From: JALXCH01 sp964495805
Lineage (GTDB): Bacteria; Calditrichota; Calditrichia; RBG-13-44-9
DNA length: 40,522 nucleotides
Assembly: GCA_964495805.1 (NCBI GenBank)
Contig: CAZBWV010000071.1
Location: 1 to 40,522, forward strand
Direction of reading: 5' to 3'
Below the pieces are notes generated by a model. The model saw only the letters and a program-made list of their open reading frames with translations, was not told where the DNA came from and ran no database searches. Made by a program: the position numbers and the translations under genes. Shown in pieces: positions 1 through 8,141 of this stretch (position 1 is its first letter; each line of letters opens with the position of its first letter).

Positions 1-272
1 GACAGGTTTCGCACACAAGTCATCAAATATCAGAGGCGAAATGATGCCCCAGACAAATTCGCATGTGGTGAGGAATTTTCGCAGTCATAGGGGAAAAACC
101 GAACGTTTATCCGTTCCCATTTAATACGACCGTCATCCTGAATATTCTTACCTCAAAAAACAGATTCAGAGAAGGCGTGGGTACCGTCTCTTCTGATTGG
201 TTATGGGTACCCGACGCCGTTTTCCGGGCTATCTTCCGTTGGTCCGCCATGGCAGACTTACGATTCAGTAGA
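1..272. other. left-edge intergenic region, no supported gene
   Basis: The stretch left of the acetyl-CoA synthetase gene contains no convincing coding region. The first 90 bases are open in one forward frame and end at a TAG at 88-90. This could be the tail of a gene that starts outside the window, but the 29 residues are not recognisable. A hairpin lies at 174-218 and is listed separately. Otherwise nothing is seen. Confidence 0.5.
174..218 (-). terminator. possible terminator hairpin after the acetyl-CoA synthetase gene
   Basis: Arms at 174-185 and 206-218 (GGCGTGGGTACC against GGTACCCGACGCC) pair over 12 bp with one bulged base and enclose a 20-nt loop. The hairpin lies about 55 nt past the stop of the leftward operon. 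No U-run follows directly; a short T-rich stretch begins only about ten bases later. It may be a weak or factor-assisted terminator. Confidence 0.35.
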
Positions 273-2387
273 TCACCCTTTTACCGCAATTCGAATTCTT
301 GCATCAACAATTTTGCCTTGTTCGGCTTGGTCGGTTACTTTAAACGGATTCAGGTCCATTTCGGCAATTTCTGGCCAGTCCAGCGATAGCTGCGAAAGCC
401 GTTGAAGTGTTTCCACAATTAAATCGATGTTAACGCCCGCTTCGCCGCGCACACCCTGCAAAATGGGATAGCCTTTAATCTCGGCGATCATTTCGCGTGC
501 GTCCCGATCGGTAATCGGTGCCAGCCGAAAACTAACATCCCGGAGAACTTCAATAAAAATACCGCCCATCCCGAACATAATCAGCGGACCATAATTTGGA
601 TCGCGTTTCATCCCCAGTGCCACTTCCCGTCCTTCTGCCACCATCTCCTGCACCAGGACGCCCAGAATTCGCTCGCCGGTGGTAATTTTCAGTGCATTGT
701 GCATAATTTCGTCGAATGCCGTGCGGACGGCTTCTTCACTGGTTAAATTTACCCGCACGCCTCCCACATCGGATTTGTGCACAATGTCGTCCGATTCGAT
801 TTTCAGGACCACGGGTTTGCCCAGTTTCCGGAAGAAAGCCACCGCTTCCTCCGCCGATTGCACCAGAGCGCTTTGTGGCAGCGGAAAACCGTAATGCTCC
901 AGAACCATATTCACTTCCGTACTACGTAAATATTCTCTTCCCTCCGCTTTCGCTTGCTCGAACAGATGCACCAGACCGTTTTTCGGGGCAGCAAACTTTT
1001 TCACTTTTCCCGGAGAGGCTTTTCGCCATTGCTGATAGCGTAGCATGGTGGCAATGGCTCTGGCGGCTGATTCCGGATAAGCGTACACCGGCAGGCGCAA
1101 TTCCTGGAATACATCCAGTCCGCAGGACTCGTCCCACTGAGCCATCAGCACCACAAACACCGGTTTCTTTTTGTTTCTCGCCAAAACTTCCCGCAGGTTT
1201 TCCGCAATCATGCGCGGGGTGGTATTCACCGGCGGTCGCACAATGATGACCATCACCGCATCGGTGTTTTCGTCCTTCAGTACCGCTTTTAGAGCCTGAC
1301 GATATGTCTCTTCGTTGGCGCTGGCAATCATGTCCACAGGATTGTGCACCGATGCTTCCTCCGGCAGGAAGCTGCGCAGGGTTTGACGGGTCTTTTCGGT
1401 AAGGGAAGCCATCTGCAATCCGTTACGTTCGATGGCGTCGGTAGCCAGGATACCCGGCCCACCGGCATTGGTAACCACTGCCACGCGGTTACCCGCCGGA
1501 ACCGGCTGAGTGGAAAAAGCCAGCGACCACTCGAACAGTTCTTCGATGGAATCGGCACGCAGGATGCCGGTTTGTTTGAACAGTGCTTCCGGTGCGGCAT
1601 CGCTGCTGGCCAGAGCGCCGGTGTGGGAGGAAGCCGCCCGGGCGCCGCTTTCGCTGCGTCCTGCCTTCACCGCAATCACCGGCTTCCGTCGGCTCAACCG
1701 CTGCGCCACCCGGCGAAATCGCTCCGCATTTTCGATGCTCTCCAGATACAACGTGACTACCTCCGTCCGGGAATGCTTCTCCAGATATTCCAAAAAATCG
1801 CTGTCGCCTAAGTCCGCTTTGTTTCCCTCACTTACAAATACGGAAAATCCCAGCCGTAACGCTTTGCTCATTTCCAGCACGGCAACCCCCAGGGCACCGG
1901 ACTGGGAGACAAACGCCACATTGCCCACGTACGGCTCAGTGGGTGAAAAGCTGGCATTCAGGCTTACTTCCGGATCGGTGTTGATGATGCCCATGCAGTT
2001 AGGACCGATCAGCCGCAAGTTGTCGTTTCGCACCACTTCCATCAGCTTGTTCTCCCGTTCCACACCTTCTCCGCCCACTTCACGGAATCCCGCAGTAATC
2101 ATGATGATATTCCGAATCCCCTTCCGGGCGCAGGACTCCACCGCATCGACGGCCAGTTCCTTGCGTACCATCACCACGGCAAGGTCTGGCACCTCCGGTA
2201 GCGATTCCACATCCGGATAGCAGGGAATTCCGGCAATATCCGGCGCTTTTGGATTAATGGGATAAATTTTTCCGGTGTAACCAAATTTCAACACATTGTC
2301 GAAGAACACCCGTCCCAGACTTCCCTCCTTGCGCGAAGCGCCAATAATGGCCAGAGAAGAAGGCTGAAAAAATCCGTCCAGTTCCAT
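273..2387 (-). CDS. acetate--CoA ligase (ADP-forming), fused alpha-beta subunits
   Basis: The 704-residue protein interconverts acyl-CoA + ADP + Pi and acid + CoA + ATP, making ATP by substrate-level phosphorylation in the cytoplasm. Domain order is a CoA-binding Rossmann domain (about 5-130), a succinyl-CoA-ligase-like domain (about 150-290) and a C-terminal ATP-grasp domain (about 485-700), so the alpha and beta subunits are fused. Both histidines of the family's phosphate relay are present: H255 in SSHTGALA and H537 in HKSDVGGV. Length is normal for the fused form. It is the last gene of a leftward unit, 9 bp after a receiver-protein gene. Substrate preference (acetate, propionate or branched acids) cannot be read from sequence, and a peptidyl-lysine acetyltransferase (Pat) is unlikely because no GNAT domain is present. 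Confidence 0.93.
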   Translation of the reverse strand: MELDGFFQPSSLAIIGASRKEGSLGRVFFDNVLKFGYTGKIYPINPKAPDIAGIPCYPDVESLPEVPDLAVVMVRKELAVDAVESCARKGIRNIIMITAGFREVGGEGVERENKLMEVVRNDNLRLIGPNCMGIINTDPEVSLNASFSPTEPYVGNVAFVSQSGALGVAVLEMSKALRLGFSVFVSEGNKADLGDSDFLEYLEKHSRTEVVTLYLESIENAERFRRVAQRLSRRKPVIAVKAGRSESGARAASSHTGALASSDAAPEALFKQTGILRADSIEELFEWSLAFSTQPVPAGNRVAVVTNAGGPGILATDAIERNGLQMASLTEKTRQTLRSFLPEEASVHNPVDMIASANEETYRQALKAVLKDENTDAVMVIIVRPPVNTTPRMIAENLREVLARNKKKPVFVVLMAQWDESCGLDVFQELRLPVYAYPESAARAIATMLRYQQWRKASPGKVKKFAAPKNGLVHLFEQAKAEGREYLRSTEVNMVLEHYGFPLPQSALVQSAEEAVAFFRKLGKPVVLKIESDDIVHKSDVGGVRVNLTSEEAVRTAFDEIMHNALKITTGERILGVLVQEMVAEGREVALGMKRDPNYGPLIMFGMGGIFIEVLRDVSFRLAPITDRDAREMIAEIKGYPILQGVRGEAGVNIDLIVETLQRLSQLSLDWPEIAEMDLNPFKVTDQAEQGKIVDARIRIAVKG

Positions 2388-2396
2388 ACCGTCTCC

Positions 2397-2768
2397 TTAA
2401 TTTCCCTTTACTCGTCGGGCAATGTTGTTGATGATTTGAATCAGTTCGGGGATGTTAAGCGGTTTTTTCAGGAAGGCTTCCACATCCAGGCTTAATACAT
2501 CCTGAGGTTTGTACAGATGGGAATAACCGGTGATAAGTACGACCGGGAAATCCGGCCGAATGGCTTTGACCTGCTCGGTTAGCTGAAATCCGTTCATTTC
2601 CGGCAGTTCCACATCAAATATGGCCAGGTCAAACTGACCATTGCGAAAAATAGCCAGCGCTTCCTGTCCGTTACTGGCAGTAGTGACCAGAAAACCGCTC
2701 ATCACAAAAGCATCCTTTAAAGTGTTGAGCAAGTCGTGGTCATCATCCACGATAAGCAGGCGTGTCAC
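2397..2768 (-). CDS. stand-alone response-regulator receiver protein
   Basis: The 123-residue protein is a single CheY-like receiver domain with no output domain. The acidic pocket (D8-D10), the phospho-acceptor D52 in FDVELP, T80 in LITGYS and K102 in KKP are all in place, so it should be phosphorylated. The start is GTG, preceded by a GGGGG-rich ribosome site. It lies between an unrecognised gene and the acetyl-CoA synthetase gene on the same strand, so the three may be co-transcribed. No kinase is adjacent in this unit; the nearest is the histidine kinase at 5620, which has its own NtrC-type partner. It may act by binding a target protein or as a phosphorelay intermediate. Confidence 0.9.
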   Translation of the reverse strand: MTRLLIVDDDHDLLNTLKDAFVMSGFLVTTASNGQEALAIFRNGQFDLAIFDVELPEMNGFQLTEQVKAIRPDFPVVLITGYSHLYKPQDVLSLDVEAFLKKPLNIPELIQIINNIARRVKGN

Positions 2769-2798
2769 ACGGTCCCCCGGGATTTATCTGGCATGGTG

Positions 2799-2826
2799 AA
2801 TTTATGAATTTTGTTCACTTATTCAA
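2799..2826 (-). promoter_or_regulatory. candidate sigma-70-type promoter for receiver / acetyl-CoA synthetase genes
   Basis: Read leftward, TTGAAT (2821-2826) and TAAATT (2799-2804) are separated by 16 bases and lie about 31 bp before the GTG of the receiver gene. The fit to the -35/-10 consensus is fair. It would allow transcription of the receiver and synthetase genes independently of the upstream 174-aa gene. Confidence 0.4.
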
Positions 2827-2871
2827 GAAGTTTTTAAATTTCGTTCGCTGCTTACCAATCATCCCGCTTTT

Positions 2872-3396
2872 TTACCGGGTGTCGGACGAATCTCCCGGTT
2901 CCCACATTTCATCCGCCCGCTGAATACAATCGATCACATTTTTCAGATACACAAAAATCAGTCCGGCCATAAAGTCACTGAAATCACCAGTTGAGGCTTC
3001 CTCAATCAACGCTTCGATGGTGGCACGCAACAAGGGCTGCTGCGGATGCTGTTTCAGAACTTCGTTCACCACTTGAGAAAAATCCGTCTCCTCCAGCACC
3101 CCAATCCGATCCATAAAACGGGCATTCTCCTCATCCACCGCAATGATTAAATCGTCATCAATCTGTTTGAGGTGGGGATTCTCCTGCTCCATAATGCGCC
3201 AGATGATGTAACCGTACATAAACAGTGCACTTCTGGCTTCTTCGTTCAAATCCCTGCCGCCAGCGGTGAGTAAATACGAAAGCAACCAGGGTTGACGGGA
3301 AGCAAAATCCTCTACCAGTAGTTGCAAATTATCCGGACGGGTGCGCAACACCTCGTGCCAGCGCTCCACAATCGTTTCCAGAGGAATCGTTCGCAT
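2872..3396 (-). CDS. unrecognised helical cytoplasmic protein, 174 aa
   Basis: I do not recognise this family. The 174-residue product has no signal peptide, membrane segment or cysteine motif. It looks largely alpha-helical and acidic, with one short hydrophobic stretch (about 141-155, DFMAGLIFVYLKNVI) that could pack in a helical bundle. It is the first gene of the leftward group that continues with the receiver protein and ADP-forming acetyl-CoA synthetase, 103 bp before the receiver. A role together with the receiver is only suggested by position. The ATG at 3396 is preceded by an AAGAAAGGAA-like ribosome site. Confidence 0.7.
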   Translation of the reverse strand: MRTIPLETIVERWHEVLRTRPDNLQLLVEDFASRQPWLLSYLLTAGGRDLNEEARSALFMYGYIIWRIMEQENPHLKQIDDDLIIAVDEENARFMDRIGVLEETDFSQVVNEVLKQHPQQPLLRATIEALIEEASTGDFSDFMAGLIFVYLKNVIDCIQRADEMWEPGDSSDTR

Positions 3397-3673
3397 ACTG
3401 TTCCTTTCTTGTTAAATGAATCGTCAGGTTTTATTGTCCTCCTCCCGGTTTGGGTCAGTGCGGGCATAAAGGGCATCGGGTACGGGATCGGGGAGGCGGA
3501 TACTGGTTTCGGGCTCTGGGTGAGGGGAGTGGGGAAAGAGAGAATGAATGGCTCCCCGTTTGTTTGGCGATTGTTGGCATGCCCTTGTTTTTTCCCGCAT
3601 GAACACAGTGAAACAGCACCTCTCCCGCACATCCCTTCCTATAGGGGGTATTGCGGAAAAATTTGACCCTTTT
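3397..3673. other. intergenic region with dense G-runs
   Basis: The region between two leftward genes has no supported gene. Its forward strand carries ten runs of three or more G between 3452 and 3534. They fall into two groups that each satisfy the four-tract, loop-of-seven-or-less quadruplex pattern: 3452-3480 (extending to 3493) and 3511-3534 (GGG, GGG, GGGG, GGGG with loops of 4, 3 and 3). The G-rich strand is the template strand for the 174-aa gene that starts at 3396. Confidence 0.55.
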
Positions 3674-4324
3674 TTATTTTTTACGAACCGTCTGGAAAAG
3701 TCCCAGCGCCATAACCAGCAAACCGACCAGGTACACCGGCCACCAGAAACCGCCCGGCCGAAATTGTTCGATGTGCTCAATTCCGTATTGTTTCACAAAC
3801 GAAACGGCCGGTTGCAAAAAAGCCACCAATCCGGCCAGCGCTCCCACGATAAATACCGCCAGACTGCGCACGGTGAACGTTACCTCAAACCGATCCGAAA
3901 GCGCTATTGCTCCCCACACGACAAACAATAGCGCAATCAGCGCCGGGCAAATCCACGGCCCGAACCACGCCCATGGAATCAGAAACAGAATGTCCCACTC
4001 CAGCCAGTGCACCGGCCAGCCAATGAATACTTTTAACCAGAAATAGTACAAAATATCCCACACCCCAAACTGGTAAACAAACGCAGCAAATATTCGGGCA
4101 GGGTTTTTCCGAACCGCCAGAAATGCCACGCTCAGCATCATCACAATGGTGGCTGCTTCCCGCGCCAGCTCCACTTTCACATCCAGTGTGTTAAACAGCC
4201 GGAGGGGGAAAATTGCCCGGATATCCCCGGGATAGTACAATTCCCGTAAATACACCACCACTGCCGCCTCCAGCAGAGCCATTGCGATGGCATACAGAGT
4301 TAACCAGAAAAGCTTTCGATTCAT
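3674..4324 (-). CDS. unrecognised integral membrane protein, 216 aa
   Basis: The 216-residue protein is mostly hydrophobic with about six predicted transmembrane helices: near 5-26, 58-76, 80-98, 110-135, 150-172 and 193-212. An aromatic central region, rich in W, F, Y and P (about 84-125), is its most distinctive part. There are no recognisable catalytic or transport motifs, so no function is assigned. The gene stands alone, with a G-rich intergenic region on one side and a divergent protease operon on the other. The start at 4324 gives a typical first membrane helix. Confidence 0.75.
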   Translation of the reverse strand: MNRKLFWLTLYAIAMALLEAAVVVYLRELYYPGDIRAIFPLRLFNTLDVKVELAREAATIVMMLSVAFLAVRKNPARIFAAFVYQFGVWDILYYFWLKVFIGWPVHWLEWDILFLIPWAWFGPWICPALIALLFVVWGAIALSDRFEVTFTVRSLAVFIVGALAGLVAFLQPAVSFVKQYGIEHIEQFRPGGFWWPVYLVGLLVMALGLFQTVRKK

Positions 4325-4508
4325 GGCTCTACCCGTTTTTCTATTTCAAACGAATTTACTTCCGGTTCACCGGGGAAACCAAACCAAAATCCGGTTTGTA
4401 AGGAAGCTCTCAGCACCGAATACCTTCTCTTTGTCAGAGCAGAAGGCTATTTTACCTTTGCTGATTTCTCATCCAAATAGTTAAATGGCAAAATGCTTTC
4501 CCCATGCC

Positions 4509-4537
4509 TTGAAAAATTGGAAATGTTTTTCTATTTT
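4509..4537 (+). promoter_or_regulatory. sigma-70-type promoter of protease-kinase-activator operon
   Basis: TTGAAA (4509-4514), a 17-base spacer and TATTTT (4532-4537) lie 26 bp before the ATG at 4564, a good match to a house-keeping promoter. An AAAGGCGG ribosome site follows at about 4551-4558. No other promoter is apparent before 8135, so the three genes are probably one transcript. Confidence 0.55.
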
Positions 4538-4563
4538 AACATACAGAAACAAAGGCGGTCGCC

Positions 4564-5601
4564 ATGAAAAAGTCCATCATCATCGGGTTATTGATTCCCC
4601 TGCTCCTTCTACCCATGAATTGTACCCGGAAAATTTACAAAGTAGCTTACCCCACTTTAAGCGATAAAAAATACGACAGCGAATTTCCCTACAAATCCTG
4701 CTCCCGGGAACTGGAAAGGATTCTCCGTTCGGTGAAAAAACTCTCCTCCATCGCCTATTACAAACGGTATGTGTTCGACTACGACAATTACGTAACCATG
4801 CACGATGTACGCATGCGGCGATTCAGGGATATGGCATCCCGGGTGGAATATCACAACAATTCGGTCATAGGGACGGCCACCATTCTGTATTCTTCCGGGC
4901 GGCAAATCGCCATGCTGACCTGTGCCCATGTGGTGGATTTTCCGGACACCGTTGCGGTGTTTTATCGGGAACCGGATGGAAGCCAGCGCTACCTGCAAAG
5001 CATTTCCATCAAAGAAAAACAGCGGAATTATGTGGCGGAACTTCCCGAAGGAGGCGAAATGGACATTCTGGCCATGGATAAGGAAGATGACCTGGCGCTT
5101 CTGGGGAAAGAGTTCGCCCGCAAACCCCATGTGGAATTGCAGGTGTTTCCCTACCCCTTTGGCCGCGCCGAAGAACTTGCCTGGGGCAATTTTGTGTACA
5201 TAATTGGCTACCCCAAAGGCTATAAAATGGTAACCAAAGGAATTGTCAGTCAGCCTAATCGCAACAAAAAACATTTCTTCCTGGTGGATGCTCTGTTCAA
5301 CAAAGGATTTAGCGGGGGAATTGTACTGGCAGTGCGGGACGGCGTACCCAATTTTGAGTTAGTGGGAATTGCCAACTCCGTGGCAGCGGATTACGAATAT
5401 CTGCTGGTTCCGCCGGATACAGTGGTCAAATCCGGTTACGACCCTTACATTCCTTACCGGGGAGATATTTTTATTGAATTTCGCAAATACATCAATTACG
5501 GGATTACCTTCGTCATCTCTGCCGAAGCAATTCAGGATTTCCTTCGTAAAAACAAAAACCGGCTTCTGGATCGGGGATATGACCTGAGCAGTGTGTACTA
5601 A
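4564..5601 (+). CDS. lipoprotein with trypsin-like serine protease domain
   Basis: The 345-residue product starts with a lipoprotein signal peptide ending in the lipobox LPMNC, so C20 should be lipidated and the protein anchored in the outer or inner membrane facing the periplasm. A chymotrypsin-fold domain follows, with the full triad visible: H122 in TCAHVVD, D176 in DDLALL and S250 in GFSGG. The site is GFSGG instead of the usual GNSGG. No PDZ domain is seen, unlike DegP/HtrA. It is 18 bp upstream of a membrane histidine kinase and an NtrC-type regulator, so it may process a signal for, or be controlled by, that system. The true substrate is unknown. Confidence 0.85.
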   Translation: MKKSIIIGLLIPLLLLPMNCTRKIYKVAYPTLSDKKYDSEFPYKSCSRELERILRSVKKLSSIAYYKRYVFDYDNYVTMHDVRMRRFRDMASRVEYHNNSVIGTATILYSSGRQIAMLTCAHVVDFPDTVAVFYREPDGSQRYLQSISIKEKQRNYVAELPEGGEMDILAMDKEDDLALLGKEFARKPHVELQVFPYPFGRAEELAWGNFVYIIGYPKGYKMVTKGIVSQPNRNKKHFFLVDALFNKGFSGGIVLAVRDGVPNFELVGIANSVAADYEYLLVPPDTVVKSGYDPYIPYRGDIFIEFRKYINYGITFVISAEAIQDFLRKNKNRLLDRGYDLSSVY

Positions 5602-5619
5602 CCTTTTCACAGGATTGAA

Positions 5620-6780
5620 ATGAGAATGATTCCCGCTTTACACGACCGAACTTTTTTTCTGCGGATCACCATCGTATCGCTGCTGGTCATGGGCATTACT
5701 CTCCTTCACTATTCCACACCCACTGCCCACTGGCAATACCATCTGATTTACATGCAAAGCTATTTTGTTCCCATTTTGTTGGCGGCGCTCTGGTTTGGCA
5801 TCCGGGGCGGATTGGGCACCGCACTGGCGGTAAGCGCACTGTACCTGCCTCATATCATGCTACAGTGGGGCGGTTTGCGGGAAGATAATTTAATGCGTTT
5901 TATGCAGATTGTGCTGTTCATCGTAATTGGATTTTTAACCGGCTGGAAAGCCCAGCGGGAAGCGGAAGAGAAAGAACGATACCAGCAAACCGCCCGGGAG
6001 CTGGAACGATCGTTTCAGAAGCTGAAAGAACAATCCGAAAAACTGAAGGAATTAGAGGAGCAGATGCGCCAGACTGAACGGCTGGCTGTGGTGGGCGAAC
6101 TCACCGCCAGCCTGGCACACGAAGTGCGCAACCCCCTGGGTTCCATCCGTGGTGCGGTGGAAATTTTACAGGACGAGCTCCCCGAATCGCAAAAATCGTC
6201 GGAGTTCTTTCGGATTCTCATTCAGGAAACGCAGCGTTTGAGTGCAGTGGTGGAAAACTATCTGAGTTTTTCCCGCAAACCGCAGACCCACCATCAGGTT
6301 GTGGACATTCGCGAAGTTACGGGAAATGCCGTGCTGTTGCTGAATCACCGGGCACGTAAAGGAGGGGTCTCCCTGCAAACGGAATTGCCCGATTCGCCGG
6401 TCACCATTTTAGGTGATGTGAACCAGCTCATGCACATTCTGGTTAACCTGATTCTGAACGCCATCCATGCAACACCTGCAGGGAAACAGGTACGGGTTGG
6501 TGTTTACCGAAATCCGGAAACGGGAATCGAAATGCGGGTGACCGACCAGGGAGAGGGAATTTCCGAAACAGAACGGGAAAAACTGTTTCAGCCATTCTTT
6601 ACCACCAGAGCCAACGGCACCGGTCTGGGACTTGCCATTGTGAAACGCATTGTGGAGCAAAACGGTTGGGAAATTAGTGTGGAGAATTTGCCCGAAGGCG
6701 GAGCATGCTTCCGGATTCTCATCCCCCATGGGCAGGGGAACCATTCCCACCACCGAACCATAAACCGGGAGGAGAAATGA
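5620..6780 (+). CDS. NtrB-like membrane sensor histidine kinase
   Basis: The 386-residue kinase has about four hydrophobic segments in the first 110 residues, with little periplasmic domain, then a coiled coil (about 110-155) and a HisKA domain with phospho-acceptor H167 in LAHEVRNPLGS. The HATPase_c domain shows the N box (N280 in LVNLILNAIHA), the G1 box DQGEG (309-313) and the G2 box GTGLGLAIV (about 333-341). The H box HEVRNPL is typical of NtrB-type partners of sigma-54 activators. Its stop codon overlaps the ATG of the NtrC-type regulator (ATGA), so the two are translationally coupled. The upstream gene is a lipoprotein protease 18 bp away. The small membrane sensor gives no hint of the ligand. 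Confidence 0.93.
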   Translation: MRMIPALHDRTFFLRITIVSLLVMGITLLHYSTPTAHWQYHLIYMQSYFVPILLAALWFGIRGGLGTALAVSALYLPHIMLQWGGLREDNLMRFMQIVLFIVIGFLTGWKAQREAEEKERYQQTARELERSFQKLKEQSEKLKELEEQMRQTERLAVVGELTASLAHEVRNPLGSIRGAVEILQDELPESQKSSEFFRILIQETQRLSAVVENYLSFSRKPQTHHQVVDIREVTGNAVLLLNHRARKGGVSLQTELPDSPVTILGDVNQLMHILVNLILNAIHATPAGKQVRVGVYRNPETGIEMRVTDQGEGISETEREKLFQPFFTTRANGTGLGLAIVKRIVEQNGWEISVENLPEGGACFRILIPHGQGNHSHHRTINREEK

Positions 6781-8135
6781 CCATCCATTCCGACAGGAAA
6801 AATTTGCGCCTGCTGCTAATCGACGACGACATCAACCTGTGCACGGTCCTTCGGCATCAGCTCATGAAACACGGGTTTGTGGTGGAAACAGCTTATTCCG
6901 GGCGGGAGGGGCTGCGCCTGTTCTCCGAAAAGGATTTCGACATTGTGCTGACGGATATTCAAATGGGTGACCTGAACGGCATTGAAGTGCTCAAACAGAT
7001 TCGTCGGGAGAATGAGCAGGCGGTGGTCATTATCATCACCGCATACGGCAGTGTGGACAACGCCGTGGAAGCCTGTCGGATGGGGGCGGATGACTACCTC
7101 ACCAAACCCTTTGGTCAGGAACAACTTCTGTTTGTTATCGAAAAAGCTGTTCGGTTCCGTCAGTTGCAGGAGGAGAATTGGCAGTTACGCACCGAAGTCA
7201 CAGAAAAATACCGGTTAGGGAACATGATTGCTCACAGCGCTGCCATGGAACCGGTAATTCAGATGGCTATGCAGGTTGCCCGAAGCAACGCCACCGTGTT
7301 GCTTACCGGCGAAAGTGGAACCGGCAAAGAGCTGTTTGCCCGCGCCATCCATTACAACAGTCCCCGCGCCAGCAAACCGCTTATCACGGTTAACTGCCCC
7401 TCTATCCCGGAGCATTTATTAGAAAGCGAACTGTTCGGCCACGTGAAAGGCGCGTTTACCGGAGCCATTCGCGACCGAAAGGGAAAATTTGAGCTGGCGG
7501 ACGGTGGTACCATCTTTTTGGATGAAATCGGCGACCTGAAGGAATCGGTTCAGGCAAAACTATTGCGAGTGTTGCAGGAACACGAGGTGGAACGATTGGG
7601 TGGTTCGGAAGTCATCCGGGTGGATGTGCGGGTTATCGCCGCCACCAACAAAAATCTGGAGGAACTGGTGCGGCAAGGTCGCTTCCGCGAAGACCTGTAC
7701 TATCGGCTTAACGTGGTTCCCATTCACATCCCCCCACTGCGCGAACGCAAAGAGGATATTCCCTTTCTGGTGGATGCGTTTGTGAAAAAATTTGCCGGGG
7801 AACGCTCCGTAACGGTGGAACCGGAGGTGTATTCCCGTCTGCAAGCATACCACTGGCCCGGGAATGTTCGGGAACTGGAAAATGTTATTGAGCGGGCAAT
7901 TGTGTTAAGCAACACCCCCCGACTGACCCCAGAGAGTTTACCGTCCTACATAGGTCAATCGGCAACGGTTTTTCCCTTTGAAATGAATCCTTCATTCACT
8001 CTGGAGGAAATTGAAAAACAGGCGATTCAGGCGGCGCTTAAAAAAAGTGGCGGTAACCGCACCCGGGCAGCACAACTGTTAGGTGTTCCGCGCCACGTGC
8101 TCCTTTACCGCCTGAAAAAATTTGGAATGGACTAA
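6777..8135 (+). CDS. NtrC-family sigma-54-dependent response regulator
   Basis: The 452-residue protein has the complete three-domain plan. The receiver carries D60 in LTDIQMG. The AAA+ domain carries Walker A GESGTGKE (178-185), the sigma-54 contact loop GAFTGA (225-230) and Walker B GGTIFLDE (243-250). The C-terminal Fis-type helix-turn-helix contains NRTRAAQLLGV. It should hydrolyse ATP to open sigma-54 promoters when its partner kinase phosphorylates D60. The start chosen is the ATG at 6777, overlapping the kinase stop and preceded by GGGAGGAG; an upstream start at 6705 would add 24 unrelated residues inside the kinase gene. It ends 6 bp before the convergent barrel gene. No clear -24/-12 promoter was found in the window. 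Confidence 0.94.
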   Translation: MTIHSDRKNLRLLLIDDDINLCTVLRHQLMKHGFVVETAYSGREGLRLFSEKDFDIVLTDIQMGDLNGIEVLKQIRRENEQAVVIIITAYGSVDNAVEACRMGADDYLTKPFGQEQLLFVIEKAVRFRQLQEENWQLRTEVTEKYRLGNMIAHSAAMEPVIQMAMQVARSNATVLLTGESGTGKELFARAIHYNSPRASKPLITVNCPSIPEHLLESELFGHVKGAFTGAIRDRKGKFELADGGTIFLDEIGDLKESVQAKLLRVLQEHEVERLGGSEVIRVDVRVIAATNKNLEELVRQGRFREDLYYRLNVVPIHIPPLRERKEDIPFLVDAFVKKFAGERSVTVEPEVYSRLQAYHWPGNVRELENVIERAIVLSNTPRLTPESLPSYIGQSATVFPFEMNPSFTLEEIEKQAIQAALKKSGGNRTRAAQLLGVPRHVLLYRLKKFGMD

Positions 8136-8141
8136 CATACT

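Noticed and set aside
716..1246. 176-residue frame antisense to acetyl-CoA synthetase
   Set aside because: It is a shadow of the intact 704-residue synthetase gene, with arginine/proline-rich sequence and no family resemblance.
4486..4501. TGGCA-like -24 element upstream of the protease operon
   Set aside because: The -12 position reads TTTCC and lacks the GC essential for sigma-54, and a better house-keeping promoter is 23 bp downstream.
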